Part shown: positions 14,785 to 22,718 of the stretch, piece by piece
Numbering within the stretch: the first letter of the stretch is position 1
Layout: each line of letters opens with the position of its first letter
NCBI RefSeq assembly: GCF_017573545.1
Contig: NZ_JAGEOK010000001.1
Coordinates: 1 to 64,000 of the forward strand
Source of the DNA: Actinomadura nitritigenes
Lineage (GTDB): Bacteria; Actinomycetota; Actinomycetes; Streptosporangiales; Streptosporangiaceae
Direction: 5' to 3'
DNA: 64,000 bases
Program-made: the position numbers and the translations under genes
The notes under the pieces: generated by a model
Told to the model about the DNA's origin: nothing
Seen by the model: the letters and a program-made list of their open reading frames with translations, nothing else
Database searches by the model: none

Positions 14785-16434
14785 ATGTCCTTCCCCGACT
14801 CCCTGCATGCGTGGCGGGAGGCCCGACGGTACGGGGTGTCCCGCGGGCGGATCGACCGGGCCGCCGAGCGGCGGCTGGCCGGGGACTGGCGGGGCGCCTG
14901 CGCGGCGGCAAACGTCGACGTCGCGTTCGATCCGGCGGAGGTCGCCTGCCAGTTCGGCGCGGACGTGCTGGCCCGGCTCGAGAACGACCTGCGCCACCTC
15001 GTCCCCGATCTGCTGCACTGGCACCTGCCCCGGGACGTGACCGGTCACGGCGGCCTCACCCCGCTGACGTCCTGGTTCCGGGCCGTCCTTGGCAGGTACG
15101 GGACGGGCCGGCCCGGGCCCGTCCCGGTGCTCACCGTCTCGGCGCCGCCCGCGCCGTCGGCACCGCAGCGGCCGGCCTTGAAGTTCGGCACCACCGCGGG
15201 GCAGGACGCGGACTGGTCGGTCGCCCGGTACCTGTTCGACGACCGACACCACCACGGGCTGCTCGGCCACTACGGCGGCGACGTTCGCGCGCCCTTCTTC
15301 GCTGCGGACGGCACCCCACGCGACCCCGCCGAGCTACCGGCGTCCGAGCCGGACGCCGACGACCGCGCGGCCCGCGGCGAGTGGGCCGCGCTGCTCGCCG
15401 AACGGCTGGCCGGCGGCGACGAGGCCACGGCCGCAGCCTTCTCCGCCGTCGGCATCGGCGTGATCGTGGAGGAGCGGCCCGGCGGGCGCTCGACCGAGCA
15501 GCAGTGGTCTCGGCTCGCCAAGCTGGCCGGATGCGCGCCCATGCTCGCGCACCAGATCGAGCGCGTGACCCGCGGCGGCGCGGCGTCCCTGACGATCCGC
15601 CTGCCCGGGCGCGGCTTCGGCCTGCACGTTGAGGCGGGGGGACGGCACCGGCGCCCGCTGATATGGGTGGCGTCCGGGGAGGAGTTCAGGCGGCGCCGCT
15701 GGGCTCCGGGCTGCTGGCATGCCCTTCCCGACCTCGCCCTGCTGCGCGCCGGGCTGGTCGCGCCGGACGAACTGCATCCCCTCGTGCGGTCGGCGCTATT
15801 CCCCGCGTACCCGGCCCCGGACCGGCCGGCCGGGCCGCCGCTCCCGGAGCCGCCACCGCCCGTGCGGGTGCGGTGCCGGGGCGAGTGGCACATGGTGCGC
15901 TCGCGCGGGGGCCGCCTGGAGATCCCGCATGGTGACGAGGAGCGGCGCCGGGAGCTGGCGCTCGGGGCGTTCGGCGGCACCGTGAACGGCTGCTTCGGCG
16001 CCCAGCGGACCTGGACGGCGGGAACGGGCTGGCTGCCGCGCGTGCTGCGCGCGCACCGCCGGGAGGTGTTCCTGCGGGCGGCGTACGGCGACACCGACGG
16101 TGTCCTGCGGCTGCTGGACGCGGGGCTCGACCCGGGCGTCCGCGACGGGCGGCGGTGGACGCTGCTGCACGCCCTCCACACGATGGACCACGAGGTGCTG
16201 CTGCCGCGGCTGCTGGACGAGGGCCTGGACGTCGACGCCACCGAGCAGGACGGATGCACGCCGCTCCTCCTCGCGGTGCTGAACCACGGCTCGCCCGCCG
16301 TCGTGCGGGCGCTGCTGGACGCGGGGGCGAGCACGGAGGCGCCGGGCGGCGCCGCGCGGGCGGTCGGCCGCCCGCGCACGCTGGCGACGGCGATCAAGCG
16401 GGCGAAACGCAAGGATCTGGAGTTCCTGCTTTGA
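14785..16434 (+). CDS. Ankyrin-repeat protein, paralog 2 of the tRNA-like/MoxR block
   Basis: This 549-residue homolog of the ankyrin protein at 10345 matches it end to end. Shared segments are AGDWRGACAAANVDVAF, DLRHLVPDLLHWHLPRD, YLFDDRHHHGLL, PFFAADGTP, ELHPLVRSALFPA, VRVRCRGEWHMVR and the C-terminal ankyrin repeats (GDTDGVLRLLDAGLDPG, GSPAVVRALLDAGAS). The function is unknown. It lies between the LRR gene and the MoxR gene. Its stop overlaps the MoxR TTG start, so its dose is tied to the ATPase. The two copies flank the SDR/LRR pair, either by duplication or to make a hetero-oligomer. Confidence 0.8.
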   Translation: MSFPDSLHAWREARRYGVSRGRIDRAAERRLAGDWRGACAAANVDVAFDPAEVACQFGADVLARLENDLRHLVPDLLHWHLPRDVTGHGGLTPLTSWFRAVLGRYGTGRPGPVPVLTVSAPPAPSAPQRPALKFGTTAGQDADWSVARYLFDDRHHHGLLGHYGGDVRAPFFAADGTPRDPAELPASEPDADDRAARGEWAALLAERLAGGDEATAAAFSAVGIGVIVEERPGGRSTEQQWSRLAKLAGCAPMLAHQIERVTRGGAASLTIRLPGRGFGLHVEAGGRHRRPLIWVASGEEFRRRRWAPGCWHALPDLALLRAGLVAPDELHPLVRSALFPAYPAPDRPAGPPLPEPPPPVRVRCRGEWHMVRSRGGRLEIPHGDEERRRELALGAFGGTVNGCFGAQRTWTAGTGWLPRVLRAHRREVFLRAAYGDTDGVLRLLDAGLDPGVRDGRRWTLLHALHTMDHEVLLPRLLDEGLDVDATEQDGCTPLLLAVLNHGSPAVVRALLDAGASTEAPGGAARAVGRPRTLATAIKRAKRKDLEFLL

Positions 16435-17621
16435 CCACGGAGACCGTGACGGGGCCGCTCGACGCGGCGGACGAGCTGAACCGGCGGGCCGGCGCCTGGC
16501 GGGCCGAGCCGGCGCGCAGCGTGCAGCTGGAGGCGCTCGCGCTGGCGGTGTCGGCGAACATCCCGGTGCTGCTGTGGGGCGAGCCTGGCATCGGCAAGTC
16601 CGCGGGCATGGAGCGGCTCGCGGAGAACCTCGGGGTGCCGCTGGAGACGGTCATCGCGAGCGTGCACGAGCCGTCCGACTTCGCCGGGCTGCCGATCATC
16701 GGGGACGACCCGGCCGCGACCGGAGTGCCGATGGCGCCGCCGGACTGGGCGGTGCGGCTCGCGGCCGCGGGCCGCGGCGTCGTGTTCTTCGACGAGCTGT
16801 CGTCGGCGCCGCCGGCGGTGCAGGCGGCGCTGCTGCGGGTCGTGCTGGAGCGGCGGGTCGGCAGCCTGCGGCTGCCCGCGCCGGTCCGGGTCGTCGCGGC
16901 GGCGAACCCGCCGGCGAGCGCGGCGGACGGCTGGCACCTGTCGCCGCCGCTGGCGAACCGGTTCGTCCACCTGCACTGGACGCACGACCCCCGCACGGTG
17001 GCGCGCGGGATGGCGGGCACGTGGCCGGAGCTGACCGTCCCGCTGGTGGACGGGACGAAGGTGTCCGCCGCGATCGCCCGCGCGCGCGGCGCGGTCTCCG
17101 GGTTCCTCACCGCGCGTCCGGGTCTGGCGCACCACCTGCCGGAGGACGCCGAGGCGCGCGGCGGCGCGTGGCCCTCGCCGCGCAGCTGGGAGATGGCGCT
17201 GCGGCTGCTGGCCACCGGGTACGCGACGGACGCCGGGCAGGACGCGGTGGCCGCCGCGGTGATCGGCGCGATCGGCGACGGCGCCGGCATCGAGCTGCTC
17301 GCCTACCTGGAGGAGCTGGACCTGCCCGACCCCGACCGGGTGCTGGCCGACCCGAAGGCGTTCGCGCTGCCCGAGCGCGGCGACCGGCAGCTCGCGTTCC
17401 TGACCGCGGTGGTCTCCTCGGTGCAGGGCGACTGCACCCGCAGGCGGTGGGAGGCGGGCTGGGAGGTGCTGGCGAAGGCGGTCGACGCGGGCGTCCCGGA
17501 CGTGGCGGCGCGCGCCGCGTCGGACCTGGCGGCGCTGCGCGACGTGCGCTGGCCGGTGCCGCCGGGGATCGACGCGTTCCTCGACATCCTGCAGCTGTCC
17601 GGCGCCCTGCCCGGCGCGTGA
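16431..17621 (+). CDS. MoxR-family AAA+ ATPase 1
   Basis: This 396-residue AAA+ ATPase has Walker A GEPGIGKS (50-57), Walker B VVFFDEL (Asp121, Glu122) and sensor-1 VVAAANPP, with a C-terminal lid and helical extension. MoxR ATPases usually act with a VWA protein as a remodelling chaperone for client proteins or metal insertion, and a VWA gene follows at once. TTG 16431 is chosen because it overlaps the ankyrin gene stop and has GGAG eight bases before it. GTG 16446 is the alternative. The 3' end overlaps the VWA start (GTGA). Confidence 0.88.
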   Translation: MTTETVTGPLDAADELNRRAGAWRAEPARSVQLEALALAVSANIPVLLWGEPGIGKSAGMERLAENLGVPLETVIASVHEPSDFAGLPIIGDDPAATGVPMAPPDWAVRLAAAGRGVVFFDELSSAPPAVQAALLRVVLERRVGSLRLPAPVRVVAAANPPASAADGWHLSPPLANRFVHLHWTHDPRTVARGMAGTWPELTVPLVDGTKVSAAIARARGAVSGFLTARPGLAHHLPEDAEARGGAWPSPRSWEMALRLLATGYATDAGQDAVAAAVIGAIGDGAGIELLAYLEELDLPDPDRVLADPKAFALPERGDRQLAFLTAVVSSVQGDCTRRRWEAGWEVLAKAVDAGVPDVAARAASDLAALRDVRWPVPPGIDAFLDILQLSGALPGA

Positions 17622-18793
17622 CCGCCGTGCTGGACCGGACGAAGCTGCTCGCCGCCCGCTACAAGGCCGCCGGGGACCGCCCCTACCTGGCGTCCGCGCT
17701 GTACTCGCTGACGGTCGTGCCGAGCGACCGCGTGCCGACGATGGGCGTCGACCGGCACTGGCGGTGCTACGTCTCCCCCGCGTTCGTGGACGCCACGCCC
17801 GTCGAGGAGCTGGCGGGCGTGTGGATCCACGAGGCGGCGCACCTGCTGCGCGACCACCACGGCCGCGCGTCCCGGCTCTCCGCCGCCGACCAGCGCGACC
17901 GCGGGCGGGTCAACATCGCGCAGGACTGCGAGATCAACGACGACCTGCTCGCCGACGGGCTGCCGCTGCCCGCCGGGCGGGTGCACCCCCGCGACTTCGG
18001 GCTGCCCGACGGCCGGATGTTCGAGGAGTACCTGAAGGGCGTCCCCCCGCAGCCGCACCACGACTGCGGATCGGGCGCGCACGGCGTCGCGATGCCCTGG
18101 GAGCTGGACGCGGCGGGCGCGCCGTCGGTCCGCGCGACCGAGGCGGAGGCGCTGCGGCGCGCGACGGCCCAGGCGATGCGCGCGCACCAGCGGGCGCGCG
18201 GGCACCTACCCGCCGGGTGGCGGCGGTGGGCGGACCAGGTCCTCGAACCGGTCGTGGACTGGCGGCGGGTGCTGGCGGGCGCGGTGCGGGAGGCGGTCGC
18301 GTGGGCGGGCGGCGCCGTCGACTACACCTACCGGCGGCCGTCGCGCCGCACCCCGGCGCTGCGCGGCGCGGTGCTGCCGAGCCTGCGCCGCCCGGTCCCC
18401 CGCGTCGCGATCGTCATCGACACGTCGGGGTCGATGGGCGAGGGCGAGCTGGCGGCGGCGCTCGCGGAGGTCAACGGGGTGCTGCGGGAGGTCGGCGTCC
18501 GCGGCGAGCGGCTGAGCGTGCTGGCCTGCGACGCCGACGTGCACGCGGTGTCGCGGGTGGCGTCGGCCGAGCAGGTCGAGCTCGGCGGGGGCGGCGGCAC
18601 CGACATGCGGGTCGGGATCGCGCGGGCGCTCGCGCAGCGCGACCGCCCGCAGGTGGTGATCGTCCTCACCGACGGCTACACGCCGTGGCCCGCGGAGTCC
18701 CCGTCCTGCCGGCTGATCGCCGCGCTGGTCGGCGACGGCGCGCCCGACCCGCCCCGGTGGGTGGAGACGATCCGGATCGACCGGGACGTCTAG
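17618..18793 (+). CDS. VWA-like metallopeptidase-type protein (DUF2201 arrangement)
   Basis: The N-terminal half of this 391-residue protein has a zincin-like HEAAH motif (71-75, VWIHEAAHLLRDHHGR) followed by NIAQDCEINDDL, as in DUF2201/putative metallopeptidases. The C-terminal half is a VWA domain with an intact MIDAS: DTSGSMGEG (268-), the Thr of GGGGTDM and a later Asp in LTDGYTPW. This suggests a metal-dependent adaptor or protease driven by the upstream MoxR ATPase. It is the last gene of the block and is translationally coupled to the ATPase. Whether HEAAH binds zinc and cleaves anything is untested. Confidence 0.85.
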   Translation: MTAVLDRTKLLAARYKAAGDRPYLASALYSLTVVPSDRVPTMGVDRHWRCYVSPAFVDATPVEELAGVWIHEAAHLLRDHHGRASRLSAADQRDRGRVNIAQDCEINDDLLADGLPLPAGRVHPRDFGLPDGRMFEEYLKGVPPQPHHDCGSGAHGVAMPWELDAAGAPSVRATEAEALRRATAQAMRAHQRARGHLPAGWRRWADQVLEPVVDWRRVLAGAVREAVAWAGGAVDYTYRRPSRRTPALRGAVLPSLRRPVPRVAIVIDTSGSMGEGELAAALAEVNGVLREVGVRGERLSVLACDADVHAVSRVASAEQVELGGGGGTDMRVGIARALAQRDRPQVVIVLTDGYTPWPAESPSCRLIAALVGDGAPDPPRWVETIRIDRDV

Positions 18794-18844
18794 CGCCTCG
18801 CGAGGAGGGGCTCGTAGGGTACGTCCGACGATCTGGAGGAACCG

Positions 18845-19783
18845 ATGAGCGACGTGCCCGGACGCGACGGCCACGGCGAGCCCCGGCTCGAGGAGGTGTC
18901 GGACGGCGTGTTCGCCTACCTCCAGCCGGACGGCACCTGGTGGATCAACAACACCGGCTTCCTGACCGCCGAGCGGGGCGTGATCAGCGTCGACGCGTGC
19001 TCGACCGAGCGCCGCACCCGCGCCTACCTGGACGCGATCCGGACCGTCACCGACCGGCCCGTCCGGACGCTGGTGAACACCCACCACCACGGCGACCACA
19101 CGTTCGGCAACTACCTGTTCTCCGGCGCCACCATCGTCGGGCACGAGCGGACCCGCGAGAGCGCGCTCGCGTGGGGGCGGCCGTTCGACGAGCCGTTCTG
19201 GACGAAGGTGGAGTGGGGCGGCGTCGAGGTCGAGCCGCCGTTCCTCACCTACACCGACGGCGTGACGCTGTGGGCCGGCGACCTGCGCTGCGAGGTCCGG
19301 CACGTCGGCACCGCCGCGCACACCACCAACGACTCGATCGTTTGGATCCCGGAGCGCCGCGTGCTGTTCTGCGGCGACCTGCTGTTCAACGGCGGCACCC
19401 CGTTCGTCATGCAGGGCTCGGTGGCGGGCGCGATCCGGGTGCTGGAGGAGGTCGTCGCGCCGCTGGACGCGGCGACGATCGTCCCGGGCCACGGCCCCGT
19501 CGCGGGCCCGGAGCTGATCGGCCGCGTCCTCGGCTACCTGCGGTTCGTGCAGGCGACGGCGGCGGAGGGCAAGGCCGCCGGGCTGTCCCCGCTGGAGGCC
19601 GCCCGGGAGGCCGACCTCGGCGACCACGCGGAGCTGACCGACGCCGAGCGCATCGTCGGCAACCTGCACCGGGCGTACGCCGAGCTGGACGGCCTGGAGC
19701 CGGGCGGCGAGATCGACGCCGCGACGGCCCTGCTGGAGATGGTCGACTACAACGGCGGCCGCCCCCTGACCTGCCGCGCCTGA
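18845..19783 (+). CDS. Metallo-beta-lactamase-fold hydrolase
   Basis: This 312-residue protein has the metal motif THHHGDHT (His80, His82, Asp84, His85), a downstream HTTND, an Asp in LFCGDLLF and a final PGHGPV. The N-terminus (GVFAYLQPDGTWWINNTG) resembles cyclase-type or quinoprotein relay MBL proteins. The substrate is unknown. ATG 18845 has TGGAGGAA upstream. It starts only 51 bases after the VWA gene, so it could be read from the same transcript, but no coupling overlap is seen. Confidence 0.88.
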   Translation: MSDVPGRDGHGEPRLEEVSDGVFAYLQPDGTWWINNTGFLTAERGVISVDACSTERRTRAYLDAIRTVTDRPVRTLVNTHHHGDHTFGNYLFSGATIVGHERTRESALAWGRPFDEPFWTKVEWGGVEVEPPFLTYTDGVTLWAGDLRCEVRHVGTAAHTTNDSIVWIPERRVLFCGDLLFNGGTPFVMQGSVAGAIRVLEEVVAPLDAATIVPGHGPVAGPELIGRVLGYLRFVQATAAEGKAAGLSPLEAAREADLGDHAELTDAERIVGNLHRAYAELDGLEPGGEIDAATALLEMVDYNGGRPLTCRA

Positions 19784-19792
19784 CGGCCCCGC

Positions 19793-20950
19793 TCAGGCGG
19801 TGACGCGCTCGTCCCAGTCGACGCGGAACCGCTGCACGAACCCGAACATCCGCTCCGGGTCGACCGGGCCGGCGGGCCCGCCGGCCGACTTCTCCTTGTT
19901 CGTCCGCGCGGCCGCGGCGGCGATCGCCTCGACGCGGGGGCGCCGCAGGTTTTCGTAGGCGGTGAAGGCGGCGGACGGGCCGGGCAGGTCGCGCAGGCAG
20001 CGGGCGAGTTCGAGCGCGCTCTCGATCGCCAGCGACGCGCCCTGCCCGGAGCTGGGCGACGGCGCGTGCGCGGAGTCGCCGACGAGGACCATGCGGCCGC
20101 GGTGCCAGCGCGGGACGGGCGGCATGATGTCGATGCCGCCGAGGACGAACAGGTCCTCGGCGCCGCTGTGCCGGAGCAGCGCGGCGCCGGGGTCGTCGTC
20201 GGCGTGCAGGGCGCGGAGCCGCTCCAGCCATTCGGCGGGCGGCGTGGTCCGCGACGCGTACGCGGCGGCCGCGTCGGGTTCGGGGATGTTGCTGAACCAC
20301 GCGACCCGGCCGTCCGGCATCCCCCAGTAGCCGAGGAAGGCGCGGGCGCCGAACGCGAAGTACATGAGGTCGGGGTCGGGGGTCACGCCGCTGCCGGACG
20401 CGAACCCGCCGAGCCCGATGAGCCCGGTGTACTCGGGGTCCGGGGCGGCGGGGTCGATGAGGCCGCGCACGGTGGAGCGGATGCCGTCCGCGCCGACCAG
20501 GACGTCGGCGGTGGCGGTGGTGCCGTCGTCGAACCGCGCGGTGACGCCGCCCGCGGTCTCCTCCGCGCCGGTGAGCCGCTTCCCGTACTCGGTCCGCACG
20601 CCGTTCGCGGCGGCGTGGTCGTGCAGGACGCGGTTCAGGTCGGCCCTGGCGAGGACGTGGCTCGCGGGCAGGCCGGGCAGCCCGCCGAACTCGGCGAACC
20701 GGTTGCCCTTGCCGTCGCCCATCACCATGCCGGGGACCGGGCGGCCCGCGGCCCGCACCGCGTCGGCGGCGCCGATCAGCTCCAGCGCGTTGAGGCCGTT
20801 CGGTGCGACGGTCAGCGCGGCGCCGCCGTCCTGCTCGGCGGGGTGGGCCTCGTACACGGTCGCGTCGATGCCCGCCTTGCGCAGGGCCAGGGCCGTCACC
20901 GGGCCCGCGATGCCGCCGCCGATCACCAGGGCCGTCCGTACCGGGGTCAT
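19793..20950 (-). CDS. FAD-dependent monooxygenase (PHBH fold)
   Basis: This 385-residue aromatic-hydroxylase-type flavoprotein has dinucleotide motif VIGGGIAGPVTALAL near the start, the second FAD motif VLVGADGIRSTVRG, and the GD motif LVGDSAHAPSPSSGQGAS. Such enzymes hydroxylate or epoxidise small aromatic or tetracycline-like compounds. ATG 20950 is chosen for its GAGGAGA site, and an ATG seven codons upstream is weaker. It diverges from a padR gene, which is the likely regulator. The arrangement suggests a detoxification or inducible function. Confidence 0.9.
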   Translation of the reverse strand: MTPVRTALVIGGGIAGPVTALALRKAGIDATVYEAHPAEQDGGAALTVAPNGLNALELIGAADAVRAAGRPVPGMVMGDGKGNRFAEFGGLPGLPASHVLARADLNRVLHDHAAANGVRTEYGKRLTGAEETAGGVTARFDDGTTATADVLVGADGIRSTVRGLIDPAAPDPEYTGLIGLGGFASGSGVTPDPDLMYFAFGARAFLGYWGMPDGRVAWFSNIPEPDAAAAYASRTTPPAEWLERLRALHADDDPGAALLRHSGAEDLFVLGGIDIMPPVPRWHRGRMVLVGDSAHAPSPSSGQGASLAIESALELARCLRDLPGPSAAFTAYENLRRPRVEAIAAAAARTNKEKSAGGPAGPVDPERMFGFVQRFRVDWDERVTA

Positions 20951-20990
20951 GCCGTCTCCTCGGGTCGTCATGGCTCGATAGTCACACTGA

Positions 20991-21027
20991 AACTAGTCGC
21001 ATGTCAACTAGTGCGAACGAGGCTAGT
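20991..21027 (+). promoter_or_regulatory. Candidate PadR operator between the monooxygenase and padR
   Basis: AACTAGT occurs at 20991-20997 and again at 21006-21012, and GCTAGT at 21022-21027. The centres are about 15-16 bases apart. ACTAGT is itself a palindrome. The region is the AT-richest of the gap and ends just before the padR ATG. Helically phased half-sites fit a dimeric winged-helix repressor controlling both divergent genes. Confidence 0.55.
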
Positions 21028-21035
21028 ATCGGCGC

Positions 21036-21641
21036 ATGAGCTCACCCGTCCGCCGTTCGCCGCTGGCCCTGACCGTGCTGGCCCTGCTGCACAACCGGCC
21101 GCTGCACCCCTACGGGATCCAGCGGCTGATCAAGGAATGGGGCAAGGAGCAGGTCGTCAACGTCGAGCAGCGCGCGAGCCTGTACCGGACGATCGACCGG
21201 CTCAACGCGGCCGGGCTGATCGCCGTCCGGCAGACCGAGCGCGGCAGCCAGTACCCGGAGCGGACCGTCTACGAGGTGACCGGGGCGGGGCGGGAGGCGG
21301 CGCGGACCTGGCTCCGCGAGATGGTCGCCGCGCCGAAGCGGGAGTTCCCCGAGTTCCCGGCGGCGGTGTCGAACATGATGCTGCTGCCGCCGGAGGAGCT
21401 GCTGGAGGTGCTGGAGGAGCGGCTGCGGGCGCTGGAGGCGGACGTCGCCGCGCTGGACGCGGGCCTCGGCGAGGAGGAGGCGATGGGCCTGCCGCGCGTC
21501 ACCATGCTGGAGACCGAGTACCTGCGGGCGGTCACCGCCGCCGAGGCCGGCTGGGTGCGCTCGGTCGTGGACGACCTGCGCACGGGAAGGCTCACCTGGA
21601 GCGAGGAGATGCTCGCCGCGTTCGACGACGGCGCCCGATGA
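21036..21641 (+). CDS. PadR-family transcriptional regulator
   Basis: This 201-residue protein has an N-terminal winged helix (SPLALTVLALLHNRPLHPYG, then ASLYRTIDRLNAAGLIAV with the wing RTVYEVTGAG). It also has the C-terminal helical dimerisation region with LLEVLEERLRALEADVAALD, as in PadR group 1/Vir_act_alpha_C proteins. It likely represses itself and the divergent FAD monooxygenase until a phenolic or drug ligand binds. The ATG lies just after AACTAGT repeats. No strong Shine-Dalgarno is seen, so the message may be nearly leaderless. Confidence 0.9.
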   Translation: MSSPVRRSPLALTVLALLHNRPLHPYGIQRLIKEWGKEQVVNVEQRASLYRTIDRLNAAGLIAVRQTERGSQYPERTVYEVTGAGREAARTWLREMVAAPKREFPEFPAAVSNMMLLPPEELLEVLEERLRALEADVAALDAGLGEEEAMGLPRVTMLETEYLRAVTAAEAGWVRSVVDDLRTGRLTWSEEMLAAFDDGAR

Positions 21642-21679
21642 CGGCGCGGCGGGAGCGGTGAAGGCGGGAGCGACGCGGA

Positions 21680-21712
21680 GGAGGGGTGCGGCGCCGAGCG
21701 CCGCACCCCTCC
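21680..21712. terminator. Bidirectional hairpin terminator
   Basis: A perfect 15-bp stem (GGAGGGGTGCGGCGC and its complement) with a CGA triloop lies between the convergent padR and small secreted-protein genes. It can serve both strands. Confidence 0.75.
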
Positions 21713-21727
21713 CCTACCTGCCGGCGG

Positions 21728-22072
21728 TCAGACGCGGCCCGCGTCCGTGATGGACACGATGGACGCGGTCTTGAGCTTCACGTGGCCCTTGCCGTTGGCC
21801 TTCACGTTCGCACTGTAGGTCTTGTACGTCCAGCCCAGGCTGTACTTGATCTTCAGCTTGTGGGTCGTCTTGCACCGGTTGTGCCAGTACACCGTGACCG
21901 AGGTGTTGCCGTCGCCCCAGGACCAGGCGAAGCAGCCGGCGACGCCGCGGTGCACGGACGCCGAGGCGGGGGCGGCGCCGACGCTCGCGCCGAGCCCGGC
22001 GGTCGCGACGGCGGCGGTGGCGATGACGGCGGCGCGGGTGCGCAGGCCGGTCCTACCCGAACGCACGGACAT
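21728..22072 (-). CDS. Small secreted protein, paralog A
   Basis: This 114-residue protein has a Sec signal peptide (Arg-rich start, hydrophobic AAVIATAAVATAGLGASVGA, cleavage near APASA). The mature part is about 75 residues and contains CFAWSWGDGNTSVTVYWHNRC. Two cysteines could form a disulfide. The neighbour at 22121 shares the SWGDGN-S-TVY--N--C core, so the two arose by duplication. No family is recognised. The basic C-terminal half is Lys/Ser/Thr-rich and probably beta-structured. ATG 22072 has GAGGAGGA upstream. Confidence 0.75.
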   Translation of the reverse strand: MSVRSGRTGLRTRAAVIATAAVATAGLGASVGAAPASASVHRGVAGCFAWSWGDGNTSVTVYWHNRCKTTHKLKIKYSLGWTYKTYSANVKANGKGHVKLKTASIVSITDAGRV

Positions 22073-22120
22073 GGAAGATCCTCCTCGTTGACGAGTTCCG
22101 GTCGTGGTCGGAGCGGCGGG

Positions 22121-22495
22121 TCAGCAGGAGCCCTTGGACAGGATGCTGACCTTGTACGGCATGCTGTTGCCGATCTTCTTGTGGCCCTTGGTCTTGGCCG
22201 GGGCGACGAAGCACTTGCTGAAGTAGGTGCCGTTCGAGCGCCGGAAGTCCAGCCAGACGGCGCGCTTCTGGGAGCAGTGGTTGTTGTAGTACACGGTCGT
22301 GGAGACGTTGCCGTCGCCCCACGAGATGTTGATCTTGCTGCCCTTCGGCGACGCGCAGGACGCGGACTTGTGGTGCGTCGCGGCGGCGGAGACCTTGCCG
22401 GACGGGGCCGTCGCGGCGGACGCGGCGGGGGCGCCCGCGAGGGCGGCGGCCACTCCGGCGCCGAGCAGGACGGGAACGATCGTGCGGTACTTCAC
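22121..22495 (-). CDS. Small secreted protein, paralog B
   Basis: This 124-residue protein has signal peptide KYRTIVPVLLGAGVAAALAG with cleavage near AASA. The mature part has four cysteines and the core ISWGDGNVSTTVYYNNHC shared with its downstream neighbour. It also has LDFRRSNGTYFSKCF and a Lys-rich end. GTG 22495 is chosen because GGAAAGG lies upstream and the signal peptide begins there. The 48-base gap to paralog A suggests cotranscription. The function is unknown, and an exported structural, inhibitor or toxin-like peptide would all fit. Confidence 0.72.
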   Translation of the reverse strand: MKYRTIVPVLLGAGVAAALAGAPAASAATAPSGKVSAAATHHKSASCASPKGSKINISWGDGNVSTTVYYNNHCSQKRAVWLDFRRSNGTYFSKCFVAPAKTKGHKKIGNSMPYKVSILSKGSC

Positions 22496-22718
22496 GTTGC
22501 GCCTTTCCGTGGAGTCCAGGGAGCAGGCCCGCGGATTGGTCCTGCCGACAAGGCGGAAACATCTTCCGCAGACGGTCCAAGGCTGGCACTGGACGATCTT
22601 CGTTCGCAAGCGATCCGGCGTGTCCCGGCCGCGTCCCGCGCGGCCCGCACCCGGGCGTGTCGCAGCGGCGGCGCTGCTCAGCGCCGCCGCGCGGGCGGCG
22701 GATGTGAGATGGGTCTCG

